Source of the DNA: Hydractinia symbiolongicarpus
Lineage: Eukaryota; Cnidaria; Hydrozoa; Anthoathecata; Hydractiniidae
Length of the DNA: 64,000 bases
Assembly: GCF_029227915.1 (NCBI RefSeq)
Contig: NC_079887.1
Location: 12,338,001-12,402,000 of the forward strand
Direction: 5' to 3'
Made by a program: the position numbers and the translations under genes. The first letter of the stretch is position 1. Each line of letters begins with the position of its first letter. Below the pieces are notes generated by a model. That model made no database searches. It had not been told where the DNA came from and was given only the letters and a program-made list of their open reading frames with translations. Positions 30,956-41,984 of this stretch are shown piece by piece.

Positions 30956-31069
30956 CTAGATAAAGCTTTACAAAGTAAAAACATTCAAATTTTCTACACA
31001 ATAAACATTGATTGTGTTTCGCTGTGAAAAGTGGAAATAAGGTGTCTCGTTTTGGTTCCAGCTTGAATC

Positions 31070-32842
31070 ATGTCTATCCTTCAAAGGCTTGGTAAGATTA
31101 AAGAAATGAGAAACAGTGCTGTGGCTAAAGAAAAGCAAGCTAACTCGGATTTTACTGTTGAAAAATCAAATGAATCTTCAAAGAGGTTGCCATTAACAAC
31201 CCAACAACAGCCATGTCACTCAGAGACAGGTCTTGGTGTTTTGGATTTCAATGCAGTTTCAACGGCACTAAGTGAAAACAACGTAAAGACTAAAAGACAA
31301 CGATATTACAAGTACACAGACGAAGAGAGATTCAATATAGGAAAACATACAGCAGAATTCGGTGCAAAGAGCGCATTAAGAAAGTTCAAGGGACGATTCG
31401 CAAATTTAAACGAGAATACCACACGTTCAATGAGGGAGAAGTATGAGAAAGAGATAAGATTGGCAAATCTTCAAGGACGTGATCCAGAGATGAAGTTGAA
31501 ATCCGAGCGGCGTGGACGACCTCTTCTACTTGGACCAATTGATATGTTAGTGCAGAATTATTTACGAGTGAGTACCTATTTGAATTTACATGGTATTTTT
31601 CTCAACGGGGACGATTTTTAGGCCATTTTTTTTAAGTTGGAGGAGGTCTGTGACACTTTTTTTTATAAGAATAACTTCTTTCTATATTAATATCAGGGCG
31701 AGATTTCGGAGTTAGAACAAAATCAAATTGACTAATAAACCTGATATTTTGTTCTATCTATTACTTTTCTATTGAAGCAAAGTTTAACTATTTTACAGGC
31801 TGTTCGAGCACGTGCTGGTGTGGTTTCGTTTACCATTGCAGAATCAGTTGCGATCGCTTTGATCAGAAAGCACCCGGAATATAACTTGGATCACATCAAA
31901 GTAACTGGCTCATCTTTTGCAAAAAGCATCCTACGTAGAATGAAGTTCGTGAGGCAGTTTGGAACCACTGGCAAAGTACAAATCTCAGAAGATCTTCGTC
32001 AGGAGCTCTCAAAGAGTTTTTTGTATGGTATCGTAAGCAAAATCGAAAAGCATAAAATACCACACTCAATGGTGCTGAACCTAGATCAAACTCCTTCAAA
32101 GTATGTTCCAACCTCGAAGAAGACCATGGCTAAACAGGGATCGAAAACCTTACCAATTAAAGGGTCAACAGATAAACGATCTATAACGGCAACATTTACA
32201 ATCACACTGGAAGGAAATTTCCTTCCTATTCAGCTGATTTACGCTGGCAAAACAATGAAAAGTCTGCGTAGAATTGATTTTCCAAAAAGCTTTAGTTTGA
32301 GTGCGAACCCCAAGCATTACAGCAATGAAACAGAATCAATTAAGATCTTGGAGGATATCATAATACCTTACGTCAAAAAAGAAAGGAAGAAATTAGGTTT
32401 AAAGGAAGATCATTTCGCCCTTCTTATCATGGATGTATTCAAAGGCCAAATGACACCCAAAGTGTTGAATGTTTTAAAAAACAATCACATCTTACTTCAA
32501 AGTGTGCCTGCGAATTTCACTTACCTCTTTCAACCCCTTGACGTCCAAGGTGGTCCTAACGGGTACGTCAAAAGAATGATAAAACAAAAATTATCAGAAT
32601 GGTACACTGCCAAGATCATGCAAGCTTTAGATGCGGGTAAGCCTCTTACCGAAATAGAGGTGGGTTTGAAGTTGTCGATCGTAAAGCCCCTACATGCTAA
32701 ATGGATTATAGAGGTCTACAATCAAATGACCTCGGAAGAAGGAAAAAAGGTCTGTTTGAAAGGGAGGCAGGTGTCAGGTATTAAAGATGCAGTCGACCAA
32801 GGGTTATCTGAATTCCATCCCTGGATCCATTCGCAGATATAG
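31070..32842 (+). CDS. pogo-like DDE transposase with one intron
   Basis: Exon 1 is 31070-31567 (ends TTACGA|GTGAGT) and exon 2 is 31799-32842 (TTTTACAG|GCTGTT). The joined frame is 513 residues without interruption. Exon 1 is basic and includes a helix-turn-helix-like stretch (YTDEERFNIGKHTAEFGAKSA). Exon 2 carries the pogo/DDE_1 core: first Asp in LNLDQTPS, second in LLIMDVFKG, third in FQPLDVQG. No terminal inverted repeats were found. An acidic tail (DIDPMLETGIDES..., to 33057) continues in another frame, so one base has probably been lost near 32808. It may be an old transposase or a domesticated gene. Confidence 0.75.
31568..31798 (+). other. Intron of the pogo-like gene
   Basis: 231 bases, GTGAGT...TTTTACAG, phase 0. 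No other feature. Confidence 0.7.
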
Positions 32843-33057
32843 ATCCCATGCTCGAGACTGGAATTGACGAAAGTGAAGCTCAAATCCAGTCAAATTTTCT
32901 CTTGGAAGGCTCAAAGTGCATAAGTGAATCTGGAAGAGATGGAAAGGAGGAAAGCGATTGTGAGTATGTTGATGGAGATGAAGTTGATGATGACGAAGGA
33001 GACGATCCTTTCGATGACGAGTCGGAGTCGGATGATGATGATGAAAATGAGAAATGA
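32843..33057 (+). pseudogene. Out-of-frame acidic tail of the pogo-like gene
   Basis: Reading from about 32815 in the +2 frame gives DPFADIDPMLETGIDES and ends in an Asp/Glu-rich tract (DDDEGDDPFDDESESDDDD) before a stop at 33057. Its composition and direct continuity suggest it was the natural C-terminus before a 1-base loss. Confidence 0.5.
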
Positions 33058-33570
33058 AGATCATAAGATTTTTTTTCATTTACTGTATTTGGGTAGACTT
33101 TCTAGAAAACATGTTACAATCAAAAAATATTACGAGTTCAACTCTTCATTTCAATTATAAACTCTAGTAACCTCCTAAAAGTACTTTCTTTAAAGTTTTT
33201 TGAAAGCTTTTGAGTGACTTTGTCTGCCTTTGTTCGATTAAAAAACACACATCTCTTTTCTAGTTACAATTTATATAGTCGCGAAATTAAATAAAGAAGG
33301 CCTAACTCGCGAAATTTAATCCACGCGAAAATTTTAAAGACCCTTGATTTGCGAAATTTAATCTACGCCAAAATCTTTAAATTCTCGTCTCGCGAAAATT
33401 AGTACACGCGAAAATTTATCCACTTAAGGTACCATAAACGAGTTATTTTTTTTTACCTTGAGGGCAGTTCCGATCTTTACATCTTGACTATCAAAGGTCG
33501 TGTTTTAGTAATGACTACCTGGACCAAGTCGGAATGACTCAATAAAAAATTTTCAGTGAGCAAATGGCTT
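33058..33570. repeat. Non-coding stretch with CGCGAAA repeats
   Basis: Between 33279 and 33420 the motif GCGAAATTTAATC(C/T)ACGC or CGCGAAAAT occurs about seven times, as in widespread non-coding repeats. The remaining sequence has no recognised feature. Confidence 0.4.
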
Positions 33571-33572
33571 TC

Positions 33573-34720
33573 CTTCTTAACAACAACTTTATTAAAGGCT
33601 TTCTCAGTTAACATTCCTTTTCTAGAAGTATACTGGGCCAATCGCCGAAAAAGATCTCATTCCTTTTACAAATAAAAGTAATTGTTGTTTTGATATATAT
33701 TTTTATGTTCGTTATCTTTTCCTTAGAGAAACCCAATACATAGAGAATGTATGATATCTCTGTTTCTGGCTAATTGCGTTAGTTTGGGTTTGGGTATGTC
33801 TTTATTTTGTAAAAGTTTCTAACTTTTTTATTGGTTTATACTTTGACCCCGTTTGGTACATATTCTTCTTTCGAGGACCAGTAGTTACTTATAGTAAACC
33901 CACGAGATTTAATTGAGCATTTAATTTAACTACAAAAAGTGCTGACTTTAAAAATAGGTTCTATTGGCAATTCAATACCCTCCAAAATTCATTTTTAATA
34001 AAAATTAAAAAAGTATGAACAAATATGATTTAAATTTAATGTTTTAATTAATTTTTTTTAACATAGACATTGGTATGGAAAAGCCTTGTGAGGATGAAGT
34101 TTTACGGATAATTGGAATTTGTACAGATGTGCTTTCAGTAATTACAACTTTGTGCTTATGCGCGGTAAGCAAAAATATTTTGTACGTATTGTTTGTTGAC
34201 AATTGCATCATCGTGCTGTTCGCATGAAACAATTTAAATACAGTTCTTTTTCCCTGCAAAAGAAAAAGTAAATTTATATTTAAATTGCAGAAGTGTTCTG
34301 GTGGTTTCATTTGATCTATTCCGATAAAACAAAAAATGTTAACCCTATTCAGGGACAAGAAAAATCATTTTATTATAAAAATTCTATCCATCTGTAACTA
34401 ACGGCTAGTTAAATTTATTGTATGTAATTATAGTTTTCTTTTCATAGTGTGGAAGAGATCGTGAAAATATTTTACCAATTTAAAGGAATGTGGACAGTAT
34501 ATTAGTGTATCACGGTTCTCTTGGAGGATTCCTCTATTATTCCAAGATAAAGAAAAGTTACTTTATAAGAATGCTTGCTTGATTTAGCATTTGTAAAATT
34601 TTAACTAACTCACTAATTCTTTCTCATTGCTCTTTCCTCTTTGCAAATTAAAATTAACCGAAAAAGAAAGAGTGCGCAAACTCTCGTCTACTATGTAAGG
34701 GTATTTTCTTTTTAATAAGG
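33573..34720 (+). repeat. Duplicated genomic segment, copy II, proximal part
   Basis: Similar, in the same orientation, to 41780-43560, both in exons and in non-coding blocks: TTCTTAACAA...GGCTTTCTCAGTTAAC, TCTAGAAGTA, AAGATCTCA, AAGTAATTGTTGTTTTGA, and downstream CACTAATTCTTTCTCA and GAAAAAGAAAGAGTGC. It contains the first micro-protein gene. Confidence 0.7.
33751..34483 (+). CDS. Three-exon micro-protein gene, copy A (58 aa)
   Basis: Exons are 33751-33793 (43 bases, then GTATGT), 34067-34164 (after TAACATAG, before GTAAGC) and 34448-34483 (after TTCATAG). Joined, they give 58 codons and a stop. Exon 1 encodes a hydrophobic start, MISLFLANCVSLGL. Exon 2 encodes an acidic stretch and then IIGICTDVLSVITTLCLCA. 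Exon 3 encodes CGRDRENILPI. A paralogue at 41985-43252 has a first exon of the same length, identical intron phases (1 and 0) and the shared pattern IGIxxDVLSxIxTLCxC. I do not recognise the family. The hydrophobic N-terminus suggests secretion or membrane insertion, although it is short. Conservation between copies is the main support. Confidence 0.6.
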
Positions 34721-35329
34721 ACTGTTTTAAACAGGATATACATTCACTAAATAAAAAAAAACACCGTAGAATTTAACCTTTTTTCTACTTTCATCAGACA
34801 ATTAAATATATGAAAGTATAAAAAATAAAAAACACATGTTAAAATAGTATAATTCAAGCCTTAAGAAGAAAACATGATAAGTGACAGAAAAAGCGAGGGA
34901 GAATAGTGAAATACGTCACTGAATAGATATTTGTAAATATCCTGGTTACACATCCTTGTTTTTACTATATATGAATATGTTTTAGTGTTTTCCATAAACT
35001 AATTCTGGGTTATAAAGAGTTGGAATATTATCTAGTTGTATTTGTAAATTTAAACTTAACAGTTGAAAACGTTGTCTTCCACATTTTTAGGCAACAATAA
35101 CACATTGTTGTTGGACATTTTTCTTAGATTTCCGGGCATTTGTAGATCCTGGCGTAGAATATTCCTTAAACCAGACATGTTGGAAAGTGCGATCAGCGCA
35201 TTATAAATAGTACTAATCTAACCGACGCACCCGAATAAGTAGAACGCCAAATTTGTCAACTGGTGGGAAATCTGCAATTGTCTTAATATCGTGTAAGGGA
35301 TTGTAGCAATTTATATGGCTGTAGTTTAA
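34721..35329. other. Non-coding stretch, nothing recognised
   Basis: AT-rich sequence between the two parts of duplicated segment copy II. No gene or repeat end seen. Confidence 0.5.
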
Positions 35330-35975
35330 AGGTAAAGATCAGTAAAGCTATGCAAGCCAGACTAAAAAGAATAAATTAGTGTTGTGTGAAATAAAAAAAC
35401 ATAACATAAAAAAAGAGAAAATTATAAATAGCTACAATTCCTACAAAACATATCAGGACAAAATTCGCTACGTCTATACTACGTTTTTACACAATTGCAA
35501 CTTGTCTCGCCTCTTAAAATGTGTTACTGTTGCAGACCGTTTTTCTCAAGGATCGAAAAGAGCGTCCAGTGCAATTTAACAACTGCGGAGAATATTAATT
35601 ACTTTGTTAGCGCGTGCGAACTTTGACAAAACTAGAGATTTGGTCTAACTGCGCGCTAACAAAAACACTTTTTTTGCCTTTTGAGTTATACCGGAAAATG
35701 CAGTAAAATGGAAACGAGCTGTTAGCAGCTTAATCAAACACTGCAACTTTCTTTGTCAGAGCAATCTTTGTATTTCTGATAAATTTGTAGGTCGATATTT
35801 AGTATAGTTTTCTTTCAAGTACGCTTCTCATCAAGCCAAAATAAAAATTCTATGTCGTTTTTAACGAAAATGGAAAACAGATTAATATGTGAATGCAATC
35901 GACACGAAAGTAGCAAAATACTAAAATGGATTATTAACGAAAACATTTACACATATCTCATACTAAAATTAGATG
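35330..35975 (+). repeat. Duplicated genomic segment, copy II, distal part
   Basis: Counterpart of 16130-16780 in the same orientation. Similarity ends near CATATCTCATACTAAAATTAG, corresponding to CTATATATATCTAATC beside the Polinton edge. Confidence 0.7.
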
Positions 35976-36870
<895 letters not shown>

Positions 36871-37329
36871 CGCCTTGTTAACTTATCGGTTAACCTTTGA
36901 AACACAATTTCCGGAAATATTCGGGCTACTGTCGTCAGCATCAGGTTGTCATGAAAATTAGATGTTTTAGAAAGGAAATAAATTTGGCTACTTATAGGTA
37001 CCAAACATAAACCACCGTTTTAGCCATTCTCAAGTTTAGAAATACGAAATACATAATAACACCAACTTTGGCTGACTTTGTTTTTGTTCTTTTACTTATT
37101 AACAAATAGTTGTGGCAATCTTTGCACAAAAACGAGATCCCTTCACTTTTAAATGTGGGGTGTTATAACACAACTTTTCAGGACCTATAATTTGTAATAA
37201 GTTATTGGTAAACACGATAACTTCTGATTCGTAGTTATAAAGATATGTAGAGATTTGGAAAGTCGTTAGAAAATTCCTGATATCTACTTCTTTGGAAGAA
37301 GTATTAAAGTATTAAGTATTAAAAATATT
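36871..37329. other. Non-coding stretch, nothing recognised
   Basis: No gene or clear repeat found. Confidence 0.5.
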
Positions 37330-37600
37330 AATTAAAAACTAGCTGAATTTCCGTGGAAAAAACCACTGAATCTCTCATTAAACCGATAAATTTTCAAAAC
37401 TCACATTTCAACCTCGACCCCAGGCTCTTTTTGATGTCAAAAGGAGAAAAAAGCCCTGAGTTGAGGTTGCACAGAATCTGAATTATTCTATGCTTATAAC
37501 CCGCTGAAACAAAACGTCTAAAAATATAAGCATGTGCAACACCAAAAAAAAAATTTAAAAAATAAAAGTGGAAATTTTTTAAATAAATCAAAGGTGCCTA
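37330..37600 (+). repeat. Interspersed repeat shared with the right edge of the window
   Basis: Contains CCGTGGAAAAAACCACTGAA near 37350 and CTGAAACAAAACGTCTAAAAA...ATAAGCATGTGCAACA at 37503-37541. The same two blocks, in the same order, occur at about 63848-63870 and 63961-64000. The hairpin-like GTGGA...TCCAC block recalls mini-Helitron ends. Confidence 0.55.
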
Positions 37601-37924
37601 ACAACCGTTACGTAATAAGTGAAATACCCTAAAACTATATAGTTGCTTTGCCATTCCAGAAGTACACCAGGGAAAAAAAGATACCAAACATTTAAAAAAA
37701 ATCTAACATTTTTGTTAAGTCAAACAAAATCAGCCATTCAGTCTATTGTATACGGCAACACTTCTAAAGTTATACTCAAAATATAAGAACTTAATAGTTG
37801 GCAACACATAAAAAAAGAAATATAAAAAACTTGAATTATTTGGTATATTATTTATCTACTGAAATATTTTAATCCAAAATATTAAAAGAACATGAATTCT
37901 TTATAGGTTTGCCTTTTCATAGTT
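37601..37924. other. Non-coding stretch before the fold-back
   Basis: AT-rich. A sequence similar to the right flank of the fold-back (ATTAAAAGAACA...GTTTGCCTT) occurs at about 37881-37918. Confidence 0.5.
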
Positions 37925-38444
37925 AATTAGCAAATATTTCTTGGGTTTAAGGCAATAAATAACAAATTAAGTTTGATAAATTTTCTCCCTGATCTTTGTC
38001 AGAGCATCTTCAGATCATAACTAAAAACGTCTTTCAACATGCATGTACAAAATGTTAAAAAATTCTCTTGATAAAATAAAATGTATAAAAATCGTTTATT
38101 AACAATAAAAGTCGTTAAAAAATTATAGTTTGTTTTCCCAAATTTCAGATAATCGTCTTATTTCATCTTTTTTGTTCAATAAATCCGATTTGTGTTGTTT
38201 AATCGCTAATGCCTCTTTAAATTTTCTTTTATTAAACATACTATAATTTTTTAACGACTTTTATTGTTAATAAACGATTTTTATACATTTTATTTTATCA
38301 AGAGAATTTTTTAACATTTTGTACATGCATGTTGAAAGACGTTTTTAGTTATGATCTGAAGATGCTCTGACAAAGATCAGGGAGAAAATTTATCAAACTT
38401 AATTTGTTATTTATTGCCTTAAACCCAAGAAATATTTGCTAATT
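37925..38444. repeat. Long near-perfect fold-back, 212-base arms
   Basis: The arms 37925-38136 and 38233-38444 are reverse complements with very few mismatches; the loop is 96 bases. The arm starts AATTAGCAAATATTTCTTGG and contains CTTTGTCAGAGCATCTTCAG. The loop sequence is unrelated to the arms. A transcript would form a long double-stranded hairpin. No frame of note. Confidence 0.9.
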
Positions 38445-39257
38445 AAAAGAACAGTTTGCCTTACAGAACTAAATTTATAATCAAGAAAATCACGCATAAA
38501 ATCAAAGAAGATAACAATGCCGCGTTTTTGAATTTAAGAATCGAATATATTTCAAACGGCAACGTAACAGATGTAAATATTGATTTAAGTTTAGGTTTTG
38601 GGTTTATCACACAATCTGTAGTGTGAAGAACAGTAACAACGGAAAAATTACTTTCTACACTTTATGTACAATTTTTCCTAGGATAGACGCTGTTTTTATA
38701 AGAATAGTGTGTTTTAGTTTCAGCCTCAATGTTCTTAACTTTTTTGACAAAAGCTATCCTCGTTATTCTCAATATGCTCTTCGCATGACTATGGCCTGAA
38801 AATATATAATGCCTTAATAACATAAAGCGAGTTAATATAGCTAGCTAATGGCAATTTCTACTACATGTAATGGCCCATTGCTTGGAACAAAAAGCTCAGT
38901 TCGTTTGATGCACAATAGAAAAAGTAAACTTCTAATCAAATTTGTGCGTCATACAAATGTATTTAAAACAAACTATTAAGCTTAGACAGATTCTTAGGAT
39001 ATTCTAAACTTCTAACCCATTCTTCAGAGTATGTACTTACAAAATAAGTGCTTAAGTAAAATATTTTTCGGCTCAGGACACAACAACAAACTTAAAATTT
39101 AAGGAAAAATTTAGCTCTGAAAGAAAGAGCTAAAAAATTGTTCTACACCCAAATTCATTTCTCTATGAAATAATTTAAACAACACATCTACATTTCTTTC
39201 GCTTTCTCAGTAGGTCGCTAGCTAGCTAAATTTCGCTTTATCCCAAAGAGAACGAAT
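38445..39257. other. Non-coding stretch, nothing recognised
   Basis: No gene, RNA or transposon end seen. Confidence 0.5.
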
Positions 39258-39443
39258 TTAAAATGTATAGCTACAATTGTCTGATGCATTTCCAATCAAT
39301 TGTTTTTGTGTTGTTATATCATCGTACGTTTTTCTTCGTTTTAAAAAATATTTCTGAGAACACTTCGTTTGACAACAACATGTTGTTTTTTCACATTTTA
39401 GATTTGAATTACATTCATTTTCAAATACGATACAACCTCGGTC
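39258..39443 (-). CDS. Possible exon of a cysteine-rich small protein
   Basis: On the minus strand a TTCTAG acceptor-like site (39449-39444) is followed by 61 open codons in phase 0 to a TAA. The peptide has eight cysteines, with spacing GCIxFENEC, NSNLKC, TTCCCQTKC and a final C near the end. The same block is repeated at 39889-40052 (minus strand) with few changes, mostly in third positions or conservative. No upstream exon was found, and I recognise no named family. It may be a secreted cysteine-rich peptide remnant or merely duplicated non-coding DNA. Confidence 0.3.
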   Translation of the reverse strand, partial: DRGCIVFENECNSNLKCEKTTCCCQTKCSQKYFLKRRKTYDDITTQKQLIGNASDNCSYTF

Positions 39444-39528
39444 CTAGAACACAAAAATGGAAAATATAGAAAACATATAAGCTTTAAGCTAACTTCATGA
39501 TGAGTAAACATTGGCATGCTTTATTTGA
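39361..39528 (+). repeat. Direct duplication, first copy
   Basis: About 168 bases closely similar to 39889-40052, beginning ACTTCGTTTGACAACAACAT and ending GCTTTATTTGAA. Differences are mostly single bases and short indels. Confidence 0.85.
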
Positions 39529-39750
39529 ACTAACTTTTTTCAGGATTAATTTGAAAAAGAGACAACCTTCTTCGGTTCGGTTTTCTTTTTTCAGTTGATA
39601 AACAGCTTGTTTCCTTGAGATACGGGGCGCATATGGTAAACCGGGGGTAAAATTAAATTATTTTAAGCGTAACGACCGAGAACGGCGCTGTATCATAAAT
39701 GACAAACCCCTGTTTTCTCATTTGGCGGTTACTTATTTTGATAGTAAATT

Positions 39751-40059
39751 TTAGCGTACGGCCACGTCATAAAAAAGTGAGCCGTGATTTGCGTGTTGTG
39801 GACTCACATGGTTACTCACGCAAGGGTAATTATTATATAAGTCTAGCTGATTTCTAATTTTTTTCTGAGTTCTGAATTTCGGAGAACACTTCGTTTGACA
39901 ACAACATTTTGTTTTTTCACATTTTAGATTTGAATTACATTCATTTTCGAATGCGATACAACCTTGGTCCCAGAACACAAAAATGGAAAATATAGAAAAA
40001 CATATAAGCTTTAAGTTAACCTTATGGTAAACAGTGGTATGCTTTGTTTGAAGAAACAA
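39751..40059 (-). pseudogene. Second copy of the cysteine-rich frame
   Basis: The minus-strand frame here is open through a hydrophobic stretch (LICFSIFSIFVFW) directly into GCIAFENECNSNLKC and KCCCQTKC, so this copy reads like a signal segment joined to a cysteine-rich core without an intron. It lacks an ATG in that frame. In the first copy a 1-base loss breaks that hydrophobic lead. After the core the two copies diverge completely. Confidence 0.3.
39889..40052 (+). repeat. Direct duplication, second copy
   Basis: Counterpart of 39361-39528, about 528 bases downstream, same orientation. Confidence 0.85.
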
Positions 40060-41280
40060 ATAAAAACATTTAAAAAATAAATAAATTAGTTTTAATAAAA
40101 TAAAAAAACAGAGTTTTATTAAATAAAATGTTTAAATAGTAACCCCCTGATTTGCGTTTTTCAACTTAGCAAATTTAAGCGTAACGCCACGTTTTGGGGA
40201 CACAATGCATGAGAAATAAAAAATAACCTGTACATTTTTGTCCTTGGCCTCACCGTGCGCTCACACAAGGCGTATTAATATATAGATTCATCTTCGCAGA
40301 CCCGATTATCTTGGTGTTTAAACAAGTTTGTTAGAAATTTTTTCTTGTTTTTTTCTGAAACACAATGTTATTTTTTTATGTTATATGAGACTTACAACCA
40401 CAACATATATTCAACAGGAAACATTAACAGTGAAAGATAAGAAGCAGTGTCAAGTTGAAGTTGCATAAATGCCGTTGCATTTGCATATGTTTCGAAAGCG
40501 ACTAAACCTTTTAATATGCTGTGAATTTATGTGTAATAAGTATATCTTAAATGAAATAGTTAAACAAGGTTTTGAGAACGAAGGAATATAATTTTTTTAA
40601 TTTAGAAACATCTTTTTTAGAATTTTAAAGCAAAAAATTTTTAAATTATAAGGCCCTACACAAATTTTTAATTTTGTGGCAATTTATTAGTTTGTATAAT
40701 ATTTATTGTTACCTTGTTAACACAGGGGAATCAATGTTTACATTTAGAACAACCTTTTTAGATTTCTGCGAAACAGGGAATGCTCTGTTATTCTGTTGTC
40801 ATTTTTAGTTTTATATATGATGTGTTTATCATTTATTTCTAAAATTTTTCATCAACTTTTTTTTTATCTAATACGGGTTGTTACAAGATTTGATCTTTTT
40901 GAGTGTAGGTAATTTTTATGTGTTTAATAATTATTGTAATGTTTTATTGTGCTAATAAACTCCTTTTATATTGGATAAGGATTCCATCACCTTTTGATTT
41001 CAACGCCTAAAATTGTGCTACAATCGGGCTAAATGATAGGGACTTTAAAGTTATTCTGTTTGATAATTATTCAATGATTGTTTTTGGCATCCCATTGTAA
41101 AGTTGCCATTGAAATAGCGTTCCTTCTATTGACCTTTGAAAAAGTTCTGACCTTTTAGCTTTGTTATCCTTCACTTTCTGTTTTTCCGAAAAGGTAAAAT
41201 TATAAAGGTAATAACGTTCGATCCACATAGTAAGAAAGATTTACACCATTGGCCACTTATATTGTCACAAAATTATCAGA
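40060..41280. other. Non-coding stretch, nothing recognised
   Basis: AT-rich. GCGTAACGCCACG-like words recur at about 39667, 39755 and 40180 but form no clear element. Confidence 0.5.
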
Positions 41281-41404
41281 AATAAATTATAGGGAATAAA
41301 TTATAGGGAATAAATTATAAGGAATAGATTATAGAGAATAAATTATATGGAATAAATTATAAGGAATAAATTATAGAGAATAAATTATAGGGAATAAATT
41401 ATAA
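41281..41404 (+). repeat. 14-bp tandem repeat (minisatellite)
   Basis: About nine copies of AATAAATTATAGGG with single-base variants, in perfect 14-base register. Confidence 0.9.
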
Positions 41405-41984
41405 GTGTAAGGAAGTCCATTTATTTGTAAATTTAACACGGTGTATATTTGTGATTCGGTAGGAAAAAATTATTGTTTCAAGATTTCGACGATGAAAGGC
41501 TTTTGGTTAGAACTCTCTCTAACTTTCTATTTCAATAAACTCTACTTCGCTATTTTCAATTGCGCGTATGTGTATATATTTTTAACGTTCATGCATGAAA
41601 AGATATTTAACTATTTATTGTAAAGCTCAAAAATTAGAGTGCCCATTGACAAAAGAATATAATTTTTATCCTGATGCTCCGCTAGCTCTAACGATCATCA
41701 CAATAATAATCACCAGTTTTCAGGCCAACACTACAATCCAGGAATTAATTTTTACAACAATTAAGTAATATCTTTATAAGTAATTATCCTTCTTAACAAT
41801 AAGCTTTCTCAGTTAACCTCTCTATATCTAGAAGTAAAGTGACGCGGTCTCCGAACAAGATCTCACTTTTTTTTTTTAAAATACAAGTAATTGTTGTTTT
41901 GAAATTAGTTTTTATGCTCGATCTGAAAATAGACTAAGCGACATTTTTCTGCATTTTAGAAAAAAATTAATACACGGAAAATGC

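Noticed and set aside
39258-40059. Naming the cysteine-rich frame as a venom peptide
   Set aside because: The cysteine spacing does not match a family I can name, no ATG or proven signal peptide exists, and the copies may be non-coding.
41281-41404. Possible CRISPR-like array (regular 14-base repeats)
   Set aside because: Repeats are contiguous without spacers and the DNA is animal; it is a minisatellite.
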